From Pseudo-nitzschia pungens (lineage: Eukaryota > Bacillariophyta > Bacillariophyceae > Bacillariales > Bacillariaceae): a DNA stretch of 64,000 bases. The stretch spans positions 2,995,346-3,059,345 of the forward strand of contig CM074761.1 of the NCBI GenBank assembly GCA_037355855.1, in the 5' to 3' direction. The position numbers and the translations under genes are program-made. The notes below the pieces were generated by a model, which saw only the letters and a list, made by a program, of their open reading frames with translations, did no database searches and had not been told where the DNA came from. How positions within the stretch are numbered: the first letter of the stretch is position 1; each line of letters starts with the position of its first letter. This document shows, in pieces, positions 33,413 to 43,506 of this stretch.

Positions 33413-34810
33413 CCGAGGGCGGTGGCCAGCAACAAGCAGCCGGCAATGGAGAGACCGCTCCAGGCCAGCTCGGTGGTGGCCTTGGCGGTAGCCAGGGCAA
33501 TGGCTTGGGTGGATTTCGCGTAGGTCTCCAACCGGACGCAGTGGAAGGTGTAAAAGACGGCGCCCAGCACGATGCAGCCGTCGTCCGCCGAAAAGGAAAC
33601 CCGACCCACCGTGTTCGCCAGCTGTTCGAGTTCCGGGATCGCGTTCGCGTCCGCGTTCGCAATCGCGTCGAATGCGGAAAAATCTGCGGCGGCGCTCGAG
33701 GGATCGATTTCCAGTCCGATCCAGATCACACCAGCCAGCGCGACACCGCAGGCGATCCAGGTCTGCCGCGAAATCGCCGCCGCCGTCGCCGCCCCCGGTT
33801 GGTTCTGGTTTTGATTCCTCAGGACCGCCCCGAGAGTCTTGAAGAGCGGGACAAAGATTGTCGTCAGCTGCAGCAGGACCGCGGCCCGGTCCGGACGGGA
33901 CGGTTTTCAGTCCAACAACCTGCAGCGCGTTTCCCACAAAGAGATAGGTTCCCAGCTCGAAGCCTCCCCTTGCCGAACGGGGCGGGTCCGATATCCATCG
34001 GGGCAACGATTCGTCGCACGGGTCCGAGATTTCCGAATCCTCCGCGGGCGTGGCGAGAGCATCTTCCATCGGGAACCCGGCGTCGGCCGTGAACGGGAAC
34101 GGGAATTGCAATTGGAACCTCGACGCCGACGCCGACGCCGAAGCCACGAGCCCCGTGACGACCAGCACCGCCGTGGCCACGAAATAATAGGCCACCGAAA
34201 AGACCAGCGGTGGCATTGCTGGCTCGTGTTTGTACACCAGCCTCACGGCCGGTTCGAAGGTTCCCCAGGCCATCGGTACCGTGGCCAGGACCAGCAATCG
34301 TTTCCAATACCCGTCGTTGTTATAATCGTGGTCATCGTCGTCATCGTCATCGTCGTCGTTGTTGTTGTTGTTGCAACCTTTATTGTTGCTGCTCCTGTTT
34401 TGGATGATGCCATCTCGACGCTCCGTACCGGTACCACTCGCCGCATCGTCGGAGCTGGGAGTCTCCGTCGGATGCGGTTCCAATTCCGCCGCAAACGGCT
34501 GGCTATCGTGGCAGAGGCGAAGGCGAAGGCGAAGTCGAAGTCGAAGGCGAAGGATTCCGTTCGATTTGGGATCGCGCGCTATACGAGAAAAGAGGAACGG
34601 ATTGGATCGGTGCGGGATCGTTTCGCGTCGTGGAGAGGGAGCAAGGGGACGGAGTCTTCCGCCACCCCGGCAGCTGATGCTCCCGCTCCCGCGTTTCGAA
34701 CCGAATCCCGAGACGGCCGGAACGAGCTCGCAGACGGTGCCGAGAAGAACAAATAGCGCCACCAGCGCAGTGACGGTGGTTCGTCGTGCGATGAGAGGAT
34801 TGCGAAGCAT
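32961..34810 (-). pseudogene. Plastid-type EamA/DMT transporter gene with two apparent +1 frameshifts
   Basis: From ATG at 34810, the N-terminus is a signal peptide (ALVALFVLLGTVCELVPAVSG) with F at a VSG|F site, fitting diatom plastid targeting. An Asn/Asp-rich linker follows. EamA features then appear: WGTFEPAVRLVYK, ELGTYLFVGNALQVVGLKTVPS, then in a second frame AAVLLQLTTIFVPLFKTLGA and IACGVALAGVIWIGLE, then VGAVTVAYTIYAQSYGQS. A third frame gives VTANLVYTSQPLFTALVAY and IGGLLIGAAVLLVIRG. The frame changes lie at about 33890-33897 and 33175-33183, each requiring the skip of one base. With both ignored, 615 residues result. Drug/metabolite transporters export or exchange small metabolites across the plastid envelope; the substrate is unknown here. 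The breaks may be assembly errors in GG/GGG runs or real inactivation. Confidence 0.7.
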
Positions 34811-34922
34811 GATGTTCCTGACGCTGGAATTGCTATTGCTATTGCTGTTGTCCTTGTTGATGGCGGTGGTGAACGACACCAAAACGGGATCTAACAATGG
34901 AGAAAAAGGAAAAAGAAAGCAG

Positions 34923-34996
34923 TACAGTGGATGGGAATCGAACCCACGACCTCAGCTGTGTTAAAGCCGCGTCATAACCAACTAGACCACCTCTGC
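34923..34996 (-). tRNA. tRNA-Val (AAC anticodon)
   Basis: The minus strand folds with anticodon stem CGGCT/AGCTG around loop TTAACAC (anticodon AAC), D arm GTCTAGTTGGTTATGAC, and T arm GTGGG-TTCGATT-CCCAT. The acceptor stem GCAGAGG/CCACTGT has an A-A mismatch at the fifth pair and a terminal G-U. The gene lies about 110 bases upstream of the transporter ATG. Most likely functional, with slight doubt because of the mismatch. Confidence 0.8.
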
Positions 34997-35600
34997 AATT
35001 CGCTGCTGCTCACACAAGCACGGTGTGCAGGTTACAATCCTTACATCCTCCTCTATCATTGTGTTGGATCCAAACTTAATGTTTTGACAACAGAACAGTC
35101 AGCATCATACGGTAGGGGAAGGCAATTGCATGGTATATTGTACATACCGGTAGTTCTGCAATTGAGTCTAGCATTATCTTGTAGCATAACTTCCGGTGAA
35201 ATAGCCATTCTTAGTATGATTGATATCATTACTCAAAACAACAAGGAGAAGTAGTAGTACATCATACAAGCTCCATCCAGAATTCACAGCATTGCAAGGC
35301 GTTCCTGGAATTAATTGGTATTTCCAGATCGATTCCGCCGTCCATGATAAAGGGGTCTTTCGAACTTGCTTGGATCATACTTGGAGTACAAATCACCGTT
35401 TGTATCCGTGCTCCTTGTCAGAGAACAAAGTACTCCAAATATTGAAGCTTTTCGTACGTACATTACTAGTACTACTGGTACTACTACGAGTAGTACGGCA
35501 CATCGGAGGCCCGGCTAAAGGGGAGAGCATTTCTGCCCGCCAGTAAGGTCTTCTTGCCCTACTACAGCTGATGCCAATATCTTTCAACATTCCAAGACCA
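34997..35600. other. Intergenic region
   Basis: About 600 bases after tRNA-Val with no supported gene. A short AGTACTAC self-complementary tract occurs near 35460-35495. Confidence 0.35.
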
Positions 35601-37189
35601 TTAGCCAATTGCAATAAATCGGTTCAACTGGACCGCATGGGTCCCCGCAATCGATTTAGTAGTACCAGTAAGAAGAACATCGACTCAGCTGTTCTTGATC
35701 ATTAATAGTACACCAACTGGTGCTGGTGGCATCGCGATTGAACAATATCATGGGTGCGCTGTCCCCGGGAAAGAATTACTCTTTCACTTTCCTTCACGGG
35801 ATTACTCATCGTCGCAAATAAAATGCTCAAATAACGCTGTTCCTACAGGGGGAGCTCGGTCGTTCCCGGAAAAGCAGTTCCTCGTTCGATTCACTAGCCG
35901 AAATCGTTGATAGCCTAATTCGTAGAATCGAATACTGGGGCTAGGCTTGACAGCGGAATTCTTTAAAGTATGCGTGCTCGTCTTCCCAGCTTTTGGCTGG
36001 TCCTTTTCTGGACTCAATCGATCGTGACATTAGCAACATTCGAAGTGCCCGAGGTACTGCGAGGCCGAACAGTTCACTTTCGCACCAGGCATACGTGTCG
36101 TATGCTAGCTGTCACGTACCGAATTCGATGCTAGCTAGGTGCTTTGTTCGTTCATAACGGTCCGCATGCTTACGCATTTATTGCTTCCGGTGATAGCCGC
36201 GGTCTTACAACAGCATCGGAGATGCTGCTAGGTTACACACTTGCTTCGTGCACAAGGCGTACGTGCCGTACCCTAGCTTTCTTCAAATCTGCAACGCCGG
36301 ATTCCTTTCACTCGCAGTCGCTAACGTTGCAAAAGTGCGAGTCCCTGTCGGTTGAATTCATTCTTGATACTGCTCCATAAATAGGAGCGCTTCCGTCCCG
36401 TCCCGTCCCGCACAATAGTGTGTGTGTAGCTTCGCGCTCCAATCTTGAGAGCAATAATAGCACCGCTTGTTGTCTCCGATCCTTGTTCTCATCGCACATT
36501 GCGACTTTGCAAAAATACGGTTGCTTCTCCGAGGGCGCGTCCCTGCATGCAGACCATGGACTGTGAGGTTCGGATATAATATCTTCGCTATCTTCCTCTC
36601 CACGAGTCTTCAATCAATCGCTTCAGATTGCATTCTGTTCATCTTCTATCGCACGAAGAGCTGAAAGCATTGTGACGAGTTCTGGAATCAGAGGCAATGG
36701 AATAGGGGTCAGGTCCCGACTGCTGCAGAGCTGCGGAGCTTCTATTCTCATAGCAGTCGAGCGAGGGGAGGTTCTGCTTCTTCTTGAAAGTGTTGCTGTA
36801 CAGAGTGGGCTAAAATGCTACGTTTCATGATACATTGCTTCGTACGTTACTGGGAACCATAGCTTCTTACAATATCCGCTGGCGACCATGATTGTTAGAT
36901 TGCAGGGATTCACGCGCTTGGGACCATGCTTGGTTCGTCACTAGTTACGTTGCGGGGAACCCCTAACCACGGTTGGAACATTGCTGGGTTTCGTGCTCGG
37001 AACATTGCTCGACACGACGCTCGGAATACCAGGAGGAGAACTGCTAAATTCCATACTCGGAACTGGACCACACCGGTCCCCAAAAAGGGTCGCTATTTAC
37101 ACAGCTCTCGTCCGTCACTAGACACGACTCATCCAAGAAATCGATTCAGCCGCTGTCTGCCATATGGTGTCCGTACAGCTCGTGTCCTC

Positions 37190-37680
37190 GTGGACATCAT
37201 CCGTGAGCAAGCTGTCCCCGGAACAGTGAAACTGATACTGTTCGACTCGGTCTCCATAGGAACGCTTGTCCGATTGTCATCGTAGATTCAAAACGCGCTG
37301 CTCCTGCAACTCATTCATACATTCGTTTGTTGGTTTGTTCAATCATGAGCAAGCTGTCCCCGGAACAGTACAACTGATACTGTTCGACTCGGTCTTCATA
37401 GGAACGCGATTGTCATCGTAGATTCAAAACGCGCTGCTCCTGCAACTCATTCATTCATTCGTTCGATCGTTCGTTCGTTCAATCATGAGCAAGCTGTCCC
37501 CGGAACAGTACAACTGATACTGTTCGACTCGGTCTTCACAGGAACGCTTGTCCGATTGTCATCGTAGATTCAAAACGCGCTGCTCCTGCAACTCATTCGT
37601 TCGATCGTTCGATCGTTCGTTCGTTCGTTCGTTCGTTCGTTCAATCATGAGCAAGCTGTCCCCGGAACAGTACAACTCAT
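37190..37680. repeat. Four-copy tandem repeat of about 140-163 bp
   Basis: GAGCAAGCTGTCCCCGGAACAG begins successive copies at 37205, 37346, 37486 and 37649. Each of the first three runs through CTGATACTGTTCGACTCGGT and CGCGCTGCTCCTGCAACTCA. TTCG/ATTC microsatellite runs separate the later copies and explain the unequal lengths. Single diverged copies of the unit occur at about 15755 and 16015 in block A. Confidence 0.85.
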
Positions 37681-38122
37681 AATGTTCCACTCATTCTTGG
37701 AATCGCGTGTCGCTTCTCGTTAGTCATCATTTAACTTGTCCTCGTCAACCCGAATCACACTGCTCCTGTATTGCTGTTGTTGAAACAACATCTCCTGATT
37801 CGTAGATAATATATTTGAACCATACTGTTCTTGTAATGTGGTCAACCGGTTCGTTCGTCGTTGGTTGTTGTCCCCAGAACGGCAGTTCTGTATTCGTCGC
37901 GTCAAACACCATGCCAGGCAGCATTCTCTTGCTTTGGAGTTTCGATGCTGGTCTCTGGACTGAATAGTCCCTGATCTGAGATACTTAAATCAATCGGTCA
38001 TAGCAATTAGCATCACTCGAAGTAACTAGGATACTGCTAGGTGACGTAAGTGCCTTTCACTAGCTGACTTGTATCAACGTCGATGATAGCGCTGTTCATA
38101 ACAGCCTGTTGGCATTCAGCCT

Positions 38123-38148
38123 GTAATAGGGACAGCATGTCCCCGTAA
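38123..38148. repeat. GGGAC...GTCCC hairpin motif, copy 4
   Basis: TAATAGGGACAGCATGTCCCC, followed by GTAA, matches the hairpins in block A, linking the two repeat blocks. Confidence 0.5.
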
Positions 38149-38257
38149 CTGGAGGATCGGTACTGCTTATCTATGCGCAACACCGTAATTCTTCGTGCTT
38201 CACGCAACTCTGTTGCGCTTCTTCCATTGTTCCAGACTTCTGGCGTTTCACCTGTAA

Positions 38258-38494
38258 CAAGGGCGACGTAACGTTTACTGTGACAATGATTCTGTTGTTA
38301 AGAATGTTACAAGGCCGGAGAGTCCATGCAGTAAGAAGCACAACAATGTTGCCTACCACAAGGCGCGTGAGGCTATTGCTGCTGGGACGATCCGCGTTGC
38401 AAAGGAACCTGGAGAAAGGAATATCGCTGACCTATTCACGAAGCTCCTCAATGGTCCTATGTTGAAAAGCCACTGCGAGCGACGCATGTGGTAA
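38258..38494 (+). mobile_element. Ty1/copia polyprotein C-terminus (RNase H remnant)
   Basis: A frame open from just after the stop at 38255-38257 and ending at TAA 38494 reads VYCDNDSVVKNVTRPESP, SKKHNNVAYHKAREAIAAG and RNIADLFTKLLNGPML. This order is typical of the end of copia-type RNase H: CDN-S, KKxxxVxYHxxRE, and (N)IADxFTK. The rest of pol is missing or unrecognisable upstream, so this is a broken relic. It identifies the surrounding repeat block as retrotransposon-derived. Confidence 0.75.
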
Positions 38495-38600
38495 GCTGCT
38501 GGCTGCATTATTTGGGATACATTGATCTCTGACAAGAAGCTCGGACGCAGATCATTTATGTTATGTTACTACTTGGGAGTCCCGGGGACACCGTTTCCGG

Positions 38601-39939
38601 GGACTATAATGTGTACCGTATTGACAATAGGCTGATCTAATTCTCTTGTACGTGACAAGGGATCCTGTAACTACAGGACAAAACGTCCTTCGGTGATGAC
38701 CGGGCAAAACATCCAACCCCCTTTCTTTTTTTTGAAACCGATCATTGCTGGGCTTCGTTCTGGGTTTCATGGTGGGGACTCTTGTTTGGGTTCGGCTCGT
38801 GTTCTAGATTTCTGTTGGGGTTATGATCGATGCTTTGTTGACGCTGCTACTTCTGCGGCTTCTCTAGCTGAATACGAGATACGAATCGTGAAGGATGTGG
38901 ATCATAGCGGTGGAATCGATCGAAGGCTTGCTGAGACTTGGAACTATTTGGATTCCATTGCAGTCTCTTTTGGCAATGGCATCATCACAGGTCTCCCTTC
39001 CTATCATAAGCGGCCCTTACTCAGTTAGTTTGACCCTGCGCTCGTAACCGGGATGTACTTTTGGGCGCTGAATCCTTTTCTCGTTTCTTTTGTGCAGCTC
39101 AAGCCACTGTTCCTCTGCTGGCATTCGTTGTAGAGACAGCAACAGTCAAATTGTCAGAAGCGATGAAAACTTTGGTTAGTGTAACTGGCAGCTCTTCGCA
39201 CAACGAGCGGGAATCCACTTGTGCTACTTTCTGTGTTCTTGTTCGATACAAGCTCAGTCGTTTGGTTGCGCAGTCTCATCTTGCGCTTGGTGCTGCACGT
39301 GTTCCCGGTATACTTGACCACTCTGCGATAGCCTTCTTCTACAATGTTCAAGGCGATTGCTCACAATTCTGTGCGTCCGCTTTGGAATCGCTTGATGCTC
39401 TGGACTGTAGAGCGATTGCCGACTCGCAATACAAGAGCGCCGTCCTGTTCTCGTTTGCGCTGCCAGTATTCATCGTCGAGATAGGAATAATCCAATCTGT
39501 CCCCGCTCTGGGAAAGGATGAATGCTTGATCCTTTTTTGTTTTGGACGAATGCTTGATCCTTTTTTGTTTTGATGAATCCGTGGTCCATTTCTGTTTTGG
39601 AAGAGCTCGTGCCTCTCTTGCCTTCGGAGCGATTGTGCGTTCGCCTAGCCTCCACTCTCGTTTCGTAGCGCTAACGCCAAGTCATATCTTCTAGGTCGTA
39701 TCTTTCACCCTTGTATCTACCATGTTGTATTCTCCATCCTTGTCACACTTAGTTTAAAATAGCGACGTGCTTTGCTTCCAAAAACGAAGTAACTGCGCTG
39801 CAGTCCTCCATTTCTTCTACGATTTCCAAGCCGCGCTTGTCCCCTTGCTACGATTCAGTGCCCATTTCCTGTAGGCTTAACTCTGTCAGGGTATCAACCG
39901 TATCGCTTTGTAGCTGCTAAGGCGTCTTTCGCTACCTGA
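38601..39939. other. Repeat-associated DNA without a supported gene
   Basis: Two moderately long plus-strand frames (from 38696 to 39028, and about 39061-39573) carry no recognisable domain, and the second lacks a good ATG. The stretch contains a duplicated GAATGCTTGATCCTTTTTTG string near 39520-39570. It is probably the flank of block B. Confidence 0.3.
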
Positions 39940-40401
39940 TCAAACGTGAAATGTTGATCCCTCGTCCCCGGTGTTCTTCGGGGGAAATGGCCTTCCAACG
40001 AATCGGTCTTGTTTTTGTCTCAGGCCGGGCAGCCTCTGATAGAAGGAAGCATAAAACTCAGGGGATACCAGATCCACGGGGCCAGTGGTGCTAACACCGG
40101 CTGTGCTATGAGTTTCCCCCAGTTCAGCTGTGGTTTTCGGCGTTCCCGGAAGCGCCAGTTGCATTAGAGACATCCGTAGGGGACGGGACCCACCGAAACC
40201 GGCCCCTGTTGCACGCGCTGTCTCGTCCGCAGTTTGCTTGCGCTTGCGACCTTCTTTTGTGCTTTCACTGGCAGCACGCGTACACGAAGTCACAGTGCCA
40301 CTGCAATTGTGCTCTTGCGAGTCCTCGTTCGCGTCCTCGCCCTGTATGTTTTCTCTGCTCAGGGGTTCCCGCGAGGACGTCGCCCTTTTTGTCACAAGCA
40401 A
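39940..40401 (-). pseudogene. Protein-like ORF fragment linked to the repeat family
   Basis: A minus-strand frame of about 153 codons without an N-terminal ATG has coding-like composition. It reads ENIQGEDANEDSQEH, a basic GRKRKQ stretch, SPEFYASFYQRLPGLRQKQ, and ends FPPKNTGDEGSTFHV. The last part and its 3' flank have a diverged counterpart at about 18440-18560 in block A, where the frame is broken. It is therefore probably the 3' end of an element-encoded protein. The family is unknown. Confidence 0.3.
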
Positions 40402-42536
40402 AAGAGGAAATTTTGTTCAGGGCATTGATCGTTTCAGGGGTGCCTTCTGTTCAAAGACTCATTCCAATTGAAACTTGCATGTTGTCGGAACAAATCCGAA
40501 TGACTCAAATACTTCCCTTGTCCTGGTCAGGTGCTTGCCAATTGAAAACAGTCGTTCACACGATCCGTCGGTCGCATTCTTCGATTCTATTTGCGAACCC
40601 CGCAATCTCCTTCATTCCGATAAGCTCATCCGTATCGAACAAATGGCAATCGAAAGAAAGGTCCTGTATGATACGGTCACCTCACTCGTCGCACAGGAGT
40701 GTTTCATGTCGTTGCGAGAGAACGTCTCACTGAGATGCAGCTACGTGTACGGAAAACAAAAACAATCACCCAATCATTCAGAATATTCGTCCGATGACGA
40801 TGGTCTTTGTTACTAGTTTTTATCTCTTTTTAAAGCTTCTTTCCCTGCCTACAATGCAGTCGCAACAGTCTGGATTGCTTCCCGGTCATTGGACCAACTG
40901 CGAACGAACGTCGCTTTGTCGTTGCCCTCGAGCTCGGGTCTCCAATCTTTTTCAATGGTGGATACTTTTCAACCGTTGGTCGGTCACCTCCCCTCCTGCC
41001 CCGGGAGAAGACTCGTCGGAACCTCCACCACCGTGTTCTGTTTCTCGTCTCTTATAGAGTGGGTCCGCCTAGAGCCCCGGTTGATTGCTAGACTAGTCCA
41101 CCGAAGGGCAAGTTCAAGTCCTCCCCGTTTCCATCGGGGAGACCACAACGATGCCGGTTACCGGTGCCGGCAACCGGACTGGCCGACTGGATTGCTTGTG
41201 CCTTGTGTTGTTTCTTTCATCGATCGCATCATGCCGTCGCTGATCGCGTTCGTATTTCTTCCAGGATCGAGCCGGTGTCGCGGCATCGATGGCATTCGTA
41301 TCGCTTCGCGTTGAGCTTACGAGCGTTGTTCCGACGACGAACGGCGAGACCTAGGTCATTGCGATAGCGCTTCAGCGCCTCTGACTTCAACCAGTCGATT
41401 GTCTTCGGCGGTAGACCACACGACGGCACGACACGCGACTGGCAGCACGTCGGAACGCAGAAGCCGCCGAACAAGAGGGGAACGACCGGAAACTCGTTCC
41501 ACCAAAATCCGACGAAGAGCCCAACCTCGAAGACGACTATGTGGACAAAGACGGCGACAAGATCGCTCTGGGTGCGATCCGCGGTCGTCGCTGAGGGAGG
41601 CGCTCGAGGAGCAAGAGCCCGAGCAGCACCGGTGCGCTTTCGAAAGGCACGTCCTCGTCCTCGTCCGCGTCGCCCTCGCAAGCGTTTAGGGAAACACAGC
41701 AAGATTCTCCCGAGCTATGATCGTGTCCGGAATGATGATGTTTAATACGCAGTAGACGGTTTCAACAGAAAGATTCTAGAGAATAACAAGAGAGCCGATG
41801 AACTCGATGCATCGCTTGATTTTATCCATGTTTCCACGAGCTTACTTCTTATTCTCTTCATGAACTCTTTCCTTTAATGCGTAATAAACATATCGAACCG
41901 GGCATAACCTCTAACGTACTACATCTGGGGAAGTGATCTATAGTATCTGAGTGTACGCAATAGGGCCCGAACAGTAATCGTACGGGTATCAGTACCTTTG
42001 TTGCCCTGTTCTTTGTCATCACTCCGTGCGCTACTATTGTTTAATGTTATCCACTCGATCGTATTGACACAACAAGATGTACGTGTACTTCTCGATGAAT
42101 GGAATTGGCAACGTTGAATAACTTTACCCTCCATCGGAACCCCCGTTTGATGCTCAATGCTCTGTGTTGATTGCTCAAAACGTTCAGATATTCATGTCAG
42201 AAGTGTCGAATGCCTTTGCTCAATGCTCTGCAATGCTCTCCACTCTAATTGCTCAAAACAATCAATGCGGATGTTCGAGGTTCCGATATAGAAACTACTT
42301 CTGTCTCAGATTTTGACAGCGGAACCAAAGCTAAAAAAGTCTTACGGTAGACCCGAAAAAGATCGCCAATTGCGGCATGTCTCATGTCACAATCCATAAT
42401 CCCAGAGGTACCGAGTGCGAAAGGGATACGAGTACGGTAGGAACGTTTCCAAGCATTGTCAACGCCGCACCATCACCCTGGATTGACTTTGGGCCTGCCG
42501 GGAAACAGTGAAAAAAGGGAAGTCAACAGCAACAAC
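40402..42536. other. Intergenic or decayed DNA
   Basis: No convincing gene. Near 41400-41700 overlapping Arg-rich frames on both strands reflect GC-rich, low-complexity DNA rather than a clear ORF. An imperfect CCGGTT...AACCGG palindrome lies at about 41152-41178. Short TGCTCAATGCTC repeats lie around 42150-42240. The last hundred bases are presumably the promoter of the MIC19-like gene. Confidence 0.35.
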
Positions 42537-43115
42537 ATGGGAGGCAGAAGCAGCCAACCCATTCCCACGGAAGGGCCCACCGGTGGGACGGAAGAGGAAG
42601 GAGGAGGAGGACAAGACGAGGGGTTCTTCACCCTCTCGGAATCCCTCCAGCAAGAAATGGCCCTGGAATTCCAGAACGAGCAGGTCGTAAAAATGTTCGG
42701 GAAGCAAATGGAAAAGATTGGTGAGCGCAAGGCTGCTGCATACAAGGAGCACCTGGAGCAACGGGCCACACTCGAACGCAAGCTGCAAGAATTCCGTCAG
42801 CAAAACGAAACGGTGCAAAATCAGCTCAACGAGAGGATCGAAGGAACGGAAGACAAGTTTACCGACATGGCAAACGTTATAGAATACGACATGAATCGCC
42901 TGGCGAAGCAATACCTCAAGTCTTCGTTGACGGAAAAAAATATCCTGAGCATTCCGTGTTTTGTGGAACAAACCGAGATCGTTACCTGTCTCAACAATAA
43001 GAGCAAGAGCGAAGAAGCAAAAAACGATCCTTTTGCGTGCGATGTTTTCATCAAGGCTCTCAACGATTGCACGCATCGCACGATCACCAGCAAGAACGGT
43101 CAGAAAGCTCAATAG
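42537..43115 (+). CDS. MIC19: MIC19/CHCHD3-like MICOS subunit, twin CX9C protein
   Basis: A single exon of 192 residues. The ATG at 42537 is chosen because it gives MGGRSSQP, an N-myristoylation-type start like the MGGT of animal CHCHD3. A central charged helix, likely a coiled coil (about 45-125), has ALEFQNEQVVKMFGKQMEK and RATLERKLQEFRQQNE. The C-terminus is a CHCH domain with Cys141 and Cys151 (CX9C) and Cys168 and Cys178 (CX9C). This pattern is oxidised by the MIA40 import pathway in the mitochondrial intermembrane space. MIC19 and MIC25 stabilise crista junctions and link MIC60 to the SAM complex. The choice of MIC19 over MIC25 or another CHCH protein is inference; the twin CX9C and myristoyl start are seen directly. 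Confidence 0.75.
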   Translation: MGGRSSQPIPTEGPTGGTEEEGGGGQDEGFFTLSESLQQEMALEFQNEQVVKMFGKQMEKIGERKAAAYKEHLEQRATLERKLQEFRQQNETVQNQLNERIEGTEDKFTDMANVIEYDMNRLAKQYLKSSLTEKNILSIPCFVEQTEIVTCLNNKSKSEEAKNDPFACDVFIKALNDCTHRTITSKNGQKAQ

Positions 43116-43506
43116 TAGGAATAATCGTCTCCGGATGAACGAGGATTAGTGCTCTGTGCCGAAAATGGTTTCTTCGCACAGCCCAAACGTACCATTGTGC
43201 TTTCGCGAGTCAAACCCTGTTCTACTCATTCAGGCGCCCTGTAGGAATGGTTGGGTAATTCATGTCGCCAATGAGCGGACGCGGAAGTTCCCAATCAGGG
43301 GCATGCATATTGTCTGAAGGTAGGGCACACGTACCGCGTATTCCACAAATTTAATTGTAAAGAAAAACAATTATGCGTAAAGATGCTTTCAGGAAAATTC
43401 GAATCTGCATGAGTGATTTTCGGTAGTGTAGAAAAAGTAACTATATTGTTATTCTGTTGGAGTTGATTTTTTGATCCTACGAGTGCGAATCGCACCAGCT
43501 CAGCCG
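43116..43506. other. Convergent intergenic spacer
   Basis: About 390 bases lie between the stop codons of the MIC19-like gene and the kinase gene. No feature is seen beyond presumed 3' untranslated sequences. Confidence 0.5.

Larger units (their letters stand above)
35601..38600. mobile_element. Decayed dispersed repeat block B (Ty1/copia-type relic)
   Basis: Several sub-segments match block A at 15.5-18.5 kb in the same orientation, and some are repeated within this block. For example, the CTGGACT(C/G)AAT segment occurs at about 36010 and 37957, and the GAGCAAGCTGTCCCCGGAACAG segment is tandemly repeated at 37205-37680. The block ends in a recognisable copia pol C-terminus at 38258-38494. 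No intact pol, primer-binding site or paired long terminal repeat was found. The block is interpreted as old, fragmented Ty1/copia-type retrotransposon DNA with nested duplications. Confidence 0.55.

Noticed and set aside
41050..41150. tRNA-like string with AAGTTCAAGTCC
   Set aside because: Arms do not pair into a cloverleaf; no anticodon stem could be placed.
41229..41702. Arg-rich frames on both strands, histone-like at first sight
   Set aside because: Overlapping frames in GC-rich DNA with no histone or protamine signature and no good start.
42459..43112. 217-codon minus-strand frame
   Set aside because: Antisense of the twin CX9C gene, whose conserved cysteine spacing identifies the real strand.
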